A stretch of 64,000 nt of DNA from Caulobacterales bacterium (lineage in GTDB: Bacteria > Pseudomonadota > Alphaproteobacteria > Caulobacterales > Parvularculaceae), in contig JACKIL010000007.1 of assembly GCA_020638525.1 (NCBI GenBank), forward strand, positions 1-64,000, read 5' to 3'. Positions 7,163-14,116 of the stretch are shown piece after piece. The notes under the pieces are model-generated. The model made no database searches and had not been told where the DNA came from. It saw nothing but the letters and a program-made list of their open reading frames with translations. Every line of letters starts with the position of its first letter. Position 1 is the stretch's first letter. The translations under genes were made by a program, and so were the position numbers.

Positions 7163-8185
7163 ATGGCGCGCCCGAAGTTTCGTACTATCGACATGCTGAA
7201 GCGCGCTGCGCTCGCTATGGCGATCGCAGCGACATCATCCTGCGTCTCGTTTCCGCCTGCGCCGCCGCACCTTGCGGAACCACATTTCGAAGAGGGCCGG
7301 CTGATCGCAAGCGACGGCGCCTCGCTCGGGCTGAACGCCTGGCGCGCCGAGAATCCGAAAGCTGTCGTCGTCGCCGTCCATGGGATGAACGATTACGGGC
7401 ATGCTTTTGAAGGGGCCGGCGCGTGGTGGTCTTCGCAGTCTGGCATAACGGTTTACGCCTATGATCAGCGAGGGTTTGGGCGCTCGCCGATGTTCGGCCG
7501 ATGGGCTGGCGAAGACACGCTTATCGCCGATCTGCGCTCGGCGATTTCCGCCGCGCGCAGAGAAAATCCGCACACGCCCTTATTTGTTCTCGGGCATTCC
7601 ATGGGCGCGGCTGTCGCCATCATGGCGGCGGACGATGCGCCGCTCGATGTCGACGGCGTCATCCTTGCTGCGCCCGGCGTCTGGGGCGGCGGCAGCATGC
7701 CGATCCTTTACCGCATCACGCTCAATCTTGCGGCGACATTCGCACCCGGCAAGACGTTGACTGGCGAGAGAACCGGACGGCGTTCGACAGACAATATTCC
7801 GATCCTGCGCGAGATGTTCGCCGATCCCTATGTCATCAAGCCGACCCGTCTTGATGCGGTCGTCGGCGTCGTGCGCATGATGGGGCACGCCTATGGCGCC
7901 TCGAATGAGGTCGGCGGCAAGCTTTTGTTCCTCTACGGAGAAAAAGACGAAATCATCCCGGTAAAGACGATGGTGCGGGCCTCGCATCGCCTCTGCGGCG
8001 ATGTCGATGTGAAGGCCTATCCCGAGGGATGGCATCTCCTCTTCCGCGACCTGCAGGCGGAGAAGGTCTGGCGCGATGTCGCGGACTGGGTTCTGGCCGC
8101 AAGTGATGAGGAGCGGGCGTCCGGCGCCGCCAGCCCGCGCTCTCTCTTCGGGCCGGCGACGTCGGTATGCCTTGGCGGGCCATAG
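7163..8185 (+). CDS. Alpha/beta hydrolase, lysophospholipase-like, exported
   Basis: The 340-residue protein is a serine hydrolase of the lysophospholipase/monoglyceride lipase type (Hydrolase_4). Motifs in order: VVAVHGMNDYGHAFEGAG (oxyanion region), FVLGHSMGAAVAIM with the nucleophile Ser, LFLYGEKDEIIPV with the acid Asp, and PEGWHLLFRD with the His. An N-terminal hydrophobic stretch followed by ATSSCVS suggests a signal peptide, possibly a lipoprotein with a non-standard lipobox. Start is uncertain: ATG 7163 lies 3 bases after the marR stop; ATG 7193 would give a shorter, more typical signal peptide. It probably shares the marR transcript. Confidence 0.85.
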   Translation: MARPKFRTIDMLKRAALAMAIAATSSCVSFPPAPPHLAEPHFEEGRLIASDGASLGLNAWRAENPKAVVVAVHGMNDYGHAFEGAGAWWSSQSGITVYAYDQRGFGRSPMFGRWAGEDTLIADLRSAISAARRENPHTPLFVLGHSMGAAVAIMAADDAPLDVDGVILAAPGVWGGGSMPILYRITLNLAATFAPGKTLTGERTGRRSTDNIPILREMFADPYVIKPTRLDAVVGVVRMMGHAYGASNEVGGKLLFLYGEKDEIIPVKTMVRASHRLCGDVDVKAYPEGWHLLFRDLQAEKVWRDVADWVLAASDEERASGAASPRSLFGPATSVCLGGP

Positions 8186-8315
8186 GGGCGCGGCGCGCCA
8201 GTATTGCGCGGGGGCCGGGCCAGTCGGTTTCCAGGTGAGGGAGGGGGCCGCTGGTCAGGTCGTACAAGGGGGAGATTCCGGCCCCCGCACGCTGACGAGC
8301 ATAAGCCGCCGGAAG

Positions 8316-8349
8316 TTAATAAAGGTTGTATTTATATACATACACAACC
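8316..8349 (-). terminator. AT-rich hairpin, candidate terminator of the cutA locus
   Basis: GGTTGT (8324-8329) pairs with ACAACC (8344-8349), with 10 of 13 positions symmetrical across the 26-bp element. Read on the minus strand, the stem is followed by TTTATTAACTT, as a terminator would be, 18 bases after the cutA frame ends. The stretch 8311-8375 is markedly AT-rich against its surroundings. The rest of 8186-8366 shows nothing I recognise. Confidence 0.4.
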
Positions 8350-8366
8350 GAAGATTGTGTTTCGTA

Positions 8367-8693
8367 TCATTTTTTGGTCTCTGCGGCGATCCAGTCGAGA
8401 AAAGCGGGATTTGAGCCCACCGGGTCGATCGGAAGGGCGACCACGCAGGGCGTCTCATAGGGGTGGAGGCGGCGGATCATAGCGCAGGCTTCTTCCGCGG
8501 CGGCGGGGACCGTCTTGAAGATGACGGCGACCTCGTTTCCGGTCTCGATTGCGTCTTCCTAGCGGTAAATCGAGACCATTCCCGGAAAGAGGTTGGCGCA
8601 GGCCGCGAGGCGCGCTTCGACGAGCGCTGACGCAATCCGGCGCGCAGTCGTCTCATCTGGCGCCGTTGAATAAAGAAACACCGCCTCGTTCAT
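8367..8693 (-). pseudogene. cutA: CutA divalent-cation tolerance protein, interrupted by an amber codon
   Basis: The frame encodes a CutA1 homologue (small trimeric ferredoxin-like protein linked to divalent-cation tolerance) in two pieces. The first, 44 residues from MNEAVFLYSTAPDE to PGMVSIYR, ends at a TAG (8561-8559). The frame then continues without shift as EDAIETGNEVAVIFKT to the usual end NPAFLDWIAAETK. Total would be 108 residues, the normal length. Aligned with E. coli CutA (SLYYWEGK), the stop replaces the conserved Trp, so one TGG to TAG change explains it. The start is well marked (GAGGCGCAAT before ATG 8693). It is either a young pseudogene or a sequencing error. Confidence 0.85.
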
Positions 8694-8780
8694 ATTGCGC
8701 CTCTTGTCTCTTTCGCCTAGACCCGCGAGCCTCAATGCCGGGGGAGGCGTTTTCGTCAGCGTCGAAATAGAGCAGGCCGA

Positions 8781-9500
8781 ATGCAAGCGCTCAACCGGAA
8801 CAAGGCTGTCGTCCTCTTCTCGGGCGGACAGGATTCATCAATTTCACTCGCCTGGGCGCTCGAAAAGTTCGAACGCGTCGAGACCATCGGATTCGATTAC
8901 GGGCAACGACACGCCGTCGAACTCGGCGCGAGAACACAGGTGCGCCTGCAGATCGCGCGCGCCTTTCCGCAATGGGCCGCAAAGCTCGGCGGCGACAGGC
9001 TGATCGATCTCGCGGCGCTCGGACGCATCAGCGAAACCGCGCTGACACGCGAGCGGGAAATCACTTTCGCCGAAAACGGCCTGCCGACAACATTCGTACC
9101 GGGACGAAATCTCGCTTTTCTCGTCATGGCGGGCGCATTCGCCTACCGGACGGATGCGGGCGTTCTTGTCGCCGGCATGTGCGAAGCTGATTATTCTGGC
9201 TATCCCGATTGCCGCGAGACGGCGATCAACGCGCAAGCCGAGGCATTGCGGCTCGGCATGGACGCAGACATTTCAATAGAAACGCCACTTATGCACCTGA
9301 CGAAAGCGCAAAGCTGGACGCTCGCCGAGCGTCTCGGCGGCGGAGCGCTCGTCGAGCTCATCAACGAACATTCGCATACATGCTATCTCGGCCAGCGCGG
9401 CGCGCGCCATGAGTGGGGCTATGGTTGCGGCTCCTGCCCAGCCTGCGAGTTGCGCAAAAAAGGCTGGGAAGAATATCGGGCGGGCGCCGGCGCATTATGA
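8781..9500 (+). CDS. queC: 7-cyano-7-deazaguanine synthase
   Basis: The 239-residue enzyme makes preQ0 from 7-carboxy-7-deazaguanine, ATP and ammonia in queuosine biosynthesis. It has the ATP pyrophosphatase PP-loop SGGQDSSISLAWAL at about residues 14-27, then GFDYGQRH, the FVPGRNLAFL block, and the C-terminal zinc site HTCYLG...GYGCGSCPACELR with four Cys. Its stop overlaps the queE start (ATGA), and queD follows, so this is a preQ0 operon. The upstream ribosome-binding site is weak (GCAGG). Confidence 0.95.
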   Translation: MQALNRNKAVVLFSGGQDSSISLAWALEKFERVETIGFDYGQRHAVELGARTQVRLQIARAFPQWAAKLGGDRLIDLAALGRISETALTREREITFAENGLPTTFVPGRNLAFLVMAGAFAYRTDAGVLVAGMCEADYSGYPDCRETAINAQAEALRLGMDADISIETPLMHLTKAQSWTLAERLGGGALVELINEHSHTCYLGQRGARHEWGYGCGSCPACELRKKGWEEYRAGAGAL

Positions 9501-10135
9501 CCGTTTATTCCGTCAAGGAACGATATTTCACTTTGCAGGGCGAGGGCGCGCAGACGGGGCGCGCGGCGGTTTTCCTGCGCTTTGCAGGCTGCAATCTCTG
9601 GACGGGGCTGGAGCGCGATCGCGCGAGCGCCGTGTGCCAGTTCTGCGATACGGATTTCATCGGAACGGACGGACCCGGCGGCGGCAAATTCAGAAGCGCC
9701 GAAGCGCTTGCCGAGCATGTCGCGGCGGGCTGGCCTGCGGAGACGGGCGGCGTTCCTTACGTCGTCTGCACGGGCGGTGAACCGCTTCTCCAGATCGATA
9801 CGGCGCTCATCGACGCGCTTCATGCGCGCGGCTTTGAGGTGGCGGTGGAGACGAACGGGACGATCATCGCGCCGGCCGGCCTCGACTGGATCTGCGTCAG
9901 TCCGAAGGCGGGCGCCGAGCTTGCCCAGCGGTCGGGCGATGAGCTGAAGCTCGTCTACCCGCAGGAGGCCGCGCTGCCGGAGGCCTTTGAAAGCCTCGAT
10001 TTCCAGCGCTTTTACCTTCAGCCTATGGACGGGCCGGAGGTTTCGCGCCATACAGCCGCCGCCATCGACTATTGCAAGGCCCATCCGCGCTGGCGTCTGA
10101 GTTTACAGACCCACAAGCTTATCGGCATACCCTAG
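9497..10135 (+). CDS. queE: 7-carboxy-7-deazaguanine synthase
   Basis: The 212-residue radical SAM enzyme converts 6-carboxytetrahydropterin to 7-carboxy-7-deazaguanine. The N-terminus YSVKERYFTLQGEGAQTGR is typical, and the 4Fe-4S ligands lie in AGCNLWTGLERD...VCQFCDTDF. This is the long-spaced C-x14-C-x2-C form of one QueE subgroup, in place of the usual C-x3-C-x2-C. VCTGGEPLLQ and VETNGT follow as SAM-binding elements. It overlaps queC by four bases (ATGA). Confidence 0.95.
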   Translation: MTVYSVKERYFTLQGEGAQTGRAAVFLRFAGCNLWTGLERDRASAVCQFCDTDFIGTDGPGGGKFRSAEALAEHVAAGWPAETGGVPYVVCTGGEPLLQIDTALIDALHARGFEVAVETNGTIIAPAGLDWICVSPKAGAELAQRSGDELKLVYPQEAALPEAFESLDFQRFYLQPMDGPEVSRHTAAAIDYCKAHPRWRLSLQTHKLIGIP

Positions 10136-10171
10136 AAAGCCCGCCGATCCGGGCCTGAAGGACGTTTTTTC

Positions 10172-10531
10172 ATGCGTATCGTGAAAACGATCACATTCGA
10201 CGCCGCGCACTATCTGCATGTCGACACCGACAAGCGGCCTTACGCGCGCCTGCACGGTCACTCGTTCATGCTGGAAATCGCCATTGAAGGCGAACCCGAT
10301 CCGGAAACGGGCTGGGTTGAAGATTTCGCTGACGTGACCGCGAGCCTCGAAGAAATCCGCTCCGTTCTCGATCATCGTCTGCTGAATGAAATCGAAGGCC
10401 TCGAAAAACCGACGCTTGAAAATATCTGCCGCTTTGTCGCGGACCGGCTGAAAACGAAGTTTTCAGGACTGAGGCAGGTGAAGGTCTCCCGCCCGTCGAT
10501 CGGCGAGGCCTGCATCTACGACGTCGCGTGA
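10172..10531 (+). CDS. queD: QueD/PTPS family 6-carboxytetrahydropterin synthase, atypical active site
   Basis: The 119-residue T-fold protein would convert dihydroneopterin triphosphate to 6-carboxytetrahydropterin, the first step specific to queuosine. It has His13 in FDAAHYLH and His28/His30 in RLHGHSF as the zinc site, and VLDHRLLN with the catalytic Asp-His pair. The catalytic Cys that sits four residues before the first His of HGH in E. coli QueD (CGRLHGH) is Tyr24 here (YARLHGH). The C-terminal KET motif is also replaced, by SRPSIGEACIY. Position after queC and queE makes QueD the best assignment, with possibly altered chemistry. GAAGGACG precedes the start. Confidence 0.85.
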   Translation: MRIVKTITFDAAHYLHVDTDKRPYARLHGHSFMLEIAIEGEPDPETGWVEDFADVTASLEEIRSVLDHRLLNEIEGLEKPTLENICRFVADRLKTKFSGLRQVKVSRPSIGEACIYDVA

Positions 10532-10550
10532 CGCAGGCCTCAATTAACGC

Positions 10551-11141
10551 TTAGTGATCGCCGACAAACTCTACGAGATTGCGCGACCATTGATTGAAGG
10601 CGCGATCGGCGTCCGACCAGATCCAGGCGCGTGCGCGGCCATCGTTCAAAGTGCTTGTGAAACTATCGTTCACTTCCGCAAGCACGACGCCGTTCTCGCT
10701 CAGCACAGCTTTCATCGCACCGCCGCCGGCGTAAACCGAGCTCGCCGAAAGGCCCGACTGGCGCTTGTAATCAGCGAGCGTCGGACGGCTCGACGCGAGA
10801 TCCGTGAGCGTCGCTTCAACGGTCAACACGCCGTCGCCGGGCGCGCTTGCGATCGCATATGATTTGCTGAATGCTTTCTCGAGCGCGGCGTGGAAATCGC
10901 TCGCGCGCTCCTCGACATCGGACTTGTCGACCGGGCGATCGCCCGTTCCGCGTGGATCGTATGCGATGACATCGAGATTGAGATCGGCCTGAACGGGCGC
11001 GATGTAGACGCTCTCAAAGCTCGACAAGGAACGGTCTGTCGTTACTTTTTCGGTGTCGAACGATCCGGCGAAAGCAGCGCCGGCCGTCAACGCCATGGCG
11101 GCGAGCGCGCCGCCGGCTAACCCAAAACGAAGAACTGACAT
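10551..11141 (-). CDS. Secreted protein, DUF3313-like
   Basis: The 196-residue protein has a clear Sec signal peptide (MSVLRFGLAGGALAAMALTA, cleavage likely after GAAFA). The mature part, with YIAPVQADLN, FHAALEKAFSKSYAIA, GDGVLTVEATLTDLASSRP and AWIWSDADRAFNQWSRNLVEF, resembles the DUF3313 type of envelope proteins, though without a lipobox Cys. Function is unknown. Of two ATGs (11147 and 11141) the second is chosen: GGGAG lies at good spacing for it but touches the first. It reads towards queD; the 19-bp gap shows no strong terminator. Confidence 0.6.
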   Translation of the reverse strand: MSVLRFGLAGGALAAMALTAGAAFAGSFDTEKVTTDRSLSSFESVYIAPVQADLNLDVIAYDPRGTGDRPVDKSDVEERASDFHAALEKAFSKSYAIASAPGDGVLTVEATLTDLASSRPTLADYKRQSGLSASSVYAGGGAMKAVLSENGVVLAEVNDSFTSTLNDGRARAWIWSDADRAFNQWSRNLVEFVGDH

Positions 11142-11262
11142 CGGCATCTCCCTGATGGAATCACGCCTCCAGCGTGACCCATATAGGAGAAGAGCCAATT
11201 GGGGCGAAATCACGACATCGCGACTCGCCGCTTCAGGATCGGACGGTTCAAGACCGTACGGT

Positions 11263-11934
11263 TCAGGCCGCGCTGTCTTTTGCGAGGCGCGCGATCAGGA
11301 ACTGGGCGTCGCGGCAATAGCCCGCGGCCGCGCGGTCGGCCTTGTTGAGTGCAGAATCGAGTTCGCCGAGCACGGCGGTGATTTCATCGAAGGTCGCAAA
11401 GGCGTCGCGAGGCGGTTCAAGGTTGAGACCGCGCGAGGAGAGGTCCATCCGCGTCGGCGAGATCGAATATTGGGCCTTGCCGCCGAGCTTCACTTCGAGA
11501 TTGTGCTGGTTCTTGCCGAGGAGCGAAGCCGCGCGCTCGTCAAGCTCGTCAATGATCTTGGTGATCTGCTGGCGAAGCTCGTCATAGCTCTCGGCGAGAA
11601 GCGCGCGCCCGCCAGCGTCTTCGACGTTCTGCGCAGACAGGACGACCTCATAGGCTTGATCGATGACCTCGCGCACCGAGTCGATCGCATAAAGCGCGGA
11701 CTCGATCGAGGCGAGCGCTTCCCGGATCGGATCGGCGTACGAGGACAAGCTCTCTGCGCTCGGCGACGCCATGCGCAGCACGCGATTGAGACCGGCGGCC
11801 GTATCGACTTCCTGCGTCGGTTCGCTTTCGTTCGATTGCTTACGCCCAAGCCAGCCCGCGAGCGAATTGCGGCGCGGCTGCTTCTCATTCGATTGATTGT
11901 TGTCGTTGCCCGACCGGATTAACGCAAACACCAC
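11263..11934 (-). CDS. Flagellin-like helical protein without flagellar context
   Basis: The 223-residue protein has no signal peptide or membrane segment. After a polar, disordered N-terminus of about 70 residues, the pattern resembles the D1 core of flagellins: ALASIESALYAIDSVREVID, then YDELRQQITKIIDELDERA, then a short SLLGKNQHNLEV and YSISPTRMDLSSRGLNL, and a last helix ITAVLGELDSALNKADRAAA. This mirrors the flagellin order (helix, FKALRDQI-type helix, NGTNLL turn, short strands, LGL, final helix), but the D0 ends are absent. The similarity is my reading of the pattern. The GTG start at 11934 follows AGGAG by 8 bases. No flagellar gene is nearby. Confidence 0.5.
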   Translation of the reverse strand: MVFALIRSGNDNNQSNEKQPRRNSLAGWLGRKQSNESEPTQEVDTAAGLNRVLRMASPSAESLSSYADPIREALASIESALYAIDSVREVIDQAYEVVLSAQNVEDAGGRALLAESYDELRQQITKIIDELDERAASLLGKNQHNLEVKLGGKAQYSISPTRMDLSSRGLNLEPPRDAFATFDEITAVLGELDSALNKADRAAAGYCRDAQFLIARLAKDSAA

Positions 11935-12013
11935 GGAAGGCGCTCCTATTACTCATACACGCCTCGACCATAGGAGCCGGGGTTTGAAGCGCCGTTAAAT
12001 GGTTCCTTAAATT

Positions 12014-14116
12014 TTACGCCTTGCCGGCGCCATTTGGTTTTGATGCCCGGCGGCGTCTGCCTTCGATCCACCACGCGCCGATTATGCCGATCGCGAGGAT
12101 GGCGAGCCAGAGGGCGGGCGGAGCGAGAGGGGAATCGTTAACCGAATCTGTACGGCTCGCGCCGCGCGCGACGAGGCCCGCCCAGCCGGAGCCTGCATAG
12201 GCGCCCTTGTCAGCAGGCACTTTCCGGATGGCGGGGAGGGCGACGCTATCGCCGCGGCGGATGGGGAAGGCGCCGCCGCGCGTGCGCTCGCCGAGCGCGG
12301 CGAGCTTGGTCGCGTCGGAGACGACATCTTCGAACTCAGGCGCGGCGGCGAGCCCGACCGCTCCGATGGCGAAGAGCTCTCCGTCGCGCGCGCGATAGAG
12401 GCCCCGCGCCGCATTCTCGATGGTCGCCTTGAAGAGGCCCGGCCCATCCGGCGAGAGCGTGACAAGCGAGAGCTGCCCATTCGGGTCCGTCAGTTCGATC
12501 TCGTTCGGCTTGTCGCTCATGGTGCGGCGGGAGATGACGAGGTCGGGGCCGACGCCGCGCAGCGACAACTGCTCCTCTTCGAGCTCAGGTTCTTTCATCA
12601 GCCAGTGCGAGATGCGCCGCAGAAGCTCCGCATGCGGACCGCCGCCGTCAAAGCCGCGCGCCCACAGCCAGACATGATCGGATAGAAGAAGACCGACGCG
12701 CCCCTGGCCGACATGGTCGAGAATGAGGAGCGGGGCGCCGCCCGGCCCTTCCATCAGCGCGCGGCCCGATCGCATCGCGACGGGGATGATGCGCAGCCAG
12801 CGCCCCCAGAAGGAGGCTTCGGGAAGATCGGCCGTGACCGGATGGCGCTTTCCTTCTTCGGTGAGCTTCGGCCGATAGGGCCCCTCGCGCGCATCGCCGC
12901 TTGGGAGCGCAGGGAGAATGAAAGAGAGATTGCGCCGCGCGGCGAGGCTGAGGACGCCGGTATATTCCGGGCCCGCCGCAATCAGAACGGCGCCGCCATT
13001 TTCGACATAACGCGCAATGTTGTCGAAGTGATAGGCGTTGAGGACGCCGCGATAGGTATAGCGGTCGAAGATGAGAAGGTCGAATTCGGACAGCTTGTCG
13101 ATGAAGAGTTCGTCCTGCGGGAAAGGAATGAGCGCAAGCTCGCTCGTCAGCTCGTTCGGGCTTCCTTTCTCGATCGGCCGGAGAATGGTGAAGTGAACGA
13201 GGTCGACGGCGGGGTCGGACTTCAAGAGGTTGCGCCAGACGCGCTCGCCGGAATGCGGCTCGCCGGAAATCAGAAGCACGCGCAGGCGGTCCCTGATCGC
13301 CGTGATCGGCAAGACGGCGATGTTATTCCGCGTCGTCAGCTCGCCGGGCCGCTCTTCGACCTCGAGTTCGACGATGAGCCCGCCGGGCCGGTCGAGCGGC
13401 GCTTCGAAGGAGACTTCCGAGCCGACCGGCACGGCGTCGCGCAGGATCTCGTGTCCGTCGATGCGCAGGGCGACGACAGCGTTGCCGCTATTGGGAAGCG
13501 GTTTTTCATCCGGGCCGAGATCGTCGACGCGGAATGTGAACTTCACGGATTCGCGCACGATGCCATAGCGCGGCGCGTTGATCATCGTGATCTTGCGGTC
13601 GACCTCGCCGGATCGTCCCGTGGTCAGAACGTGCACAGGCGCGTCGAGCGAGAAGTCTGCGGCGCGCGCCGCGTCGCTCGCCTGTCCGTCCGTGATGACG
13701 AAGACGCCGCCAAGCCGGCCGCGCGGCTTTTCGGAAACCGAACTGCGCAGCGCTTCGACGAGGCGCGTTTCCTGATCGCCGGAGACGCTTGAGCGGACGA
13801 CTTCGACATCGCCGAGATTTTTGAGACGCGCTTCCAGTTCATCCGCCGCCTCGCTTGTGATGCGGTCGCGCCCGTCGAGCGTCTGGCTCGCGCTTTCATC
13901 GGTGAGAATGATCGCAATGTCGTCGAGCGCCGTTCGTTCCGTGACGCGGATCTGCGGATTGGCGAGGAGAGCGATGAGCGCTGCGAGCGCAAGAATGCGG
14001 AACGGCGCGCCGCGCGGTTGGCGAATGGCGCCGAGCACTGCAATGCTCGCCGCGACAATCGATATGAGAACGATCGCCCAGAGCGGCCAATCCGGTTCGA
14101 AAACAAGCGCGCCCAT
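12014..14116 (-). CDS. Membrane protein of the moxR-DUF58-DUF4159 cluster
   Basis: The 700-residue protein starts with two membrane helices (LWAIVLISIVAASIAVLGAI and ILALAALIALLANPQI) and ends with another (PALWLAILAIGIIGAWWIEG) before a basic tail. Between them lies a large domain, probably periplasmic. It begins like a VWA-type fold (IAIILTDESASQT, GGVFVITDGQASDAA) and contains a GATase1-like segment (LRVLLISGEPHSGERVWRNLL, FDLLIFDRYTYRGVL, VENGGAVLIAAGP). Enzyme activity is doubtful. Its ATG overlaps the stop of the DUF4159 gene by one base, so it is the last of a four-gene operon. Function unknown; related clusters are discussed as envelope or stress systems. Confidence 0.75.
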   Translation of the reverse strand: MGALVFEPDWPLWAIVLISIVAASIAVLGAIRQPRGAPFRILALAALIALLANPQIRVTERTALDDIAIILTDESASQTLDGRDRITSEAADELEARLKNLGDVEVVRSSVSGDQETRLVEALRSSVSEKPRGRLGGVFVITDGQASDAARAADFSLDAPVHVLTTGRSGEVDRKITMINAPRYGIVRESVKFTFRVDDLGPDEKPLPNSGNAVVALRIDGHEILRDAVPVGSEVSFEAPLDRPGGLIVELEVEERPGELTTRNNIAVLPITAIRDRLRVLLISGEPHSGERVWRNLLKSDPAVDLVHFTILRPIEKGSPNELTSELALIPFPQDELFIDKLSEFDLLIFDRYTYRGVLNAYHFDNIARYVENGGAVLIAAGPEYTGVLSLAARRNLSFILPALPSGDAREGPYRPKLTEEGKRHPVTADLPEASFWGRWLRIIPVAMRSGRALMEGPGGAPLLILDHVGQGRVGLLLSDHVWLWARGFDGGGPHAELLRRISHWLMKEPELEEEQLSLRGVGPDLVISRRTMSDKPNEIELTDPNGQLSLVTLSPDGPGLFKATIENAARGLYRARDGELFAIGAVGLAAAPEFEDVVSDATKLAALGERTRGGAFPIRRGDSVALPAIRKVPADKGAYAGSGWAGLVARGASRTDSVNDSPLAPPALWLAILAIGIIGAWWIEGRRRRASKPNGAGKA

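Noticed and set aside
8559..8561. Amber codon in cutA as programmed recoding (pyrrolysine or stop readthrough)
   Set aside because: There is no recoding element after the stop, pyrrolysine is not expected in this group, and Trp is the residue that is lost, which points to a simple mutation.
11995..12010. CtrA box upstream of the flagellin-like gene
   Set aside because: The TTAA half-sites are 8 bases apart and the consensus asks for 7, so it is only mentioned as a weak hint in the findings.
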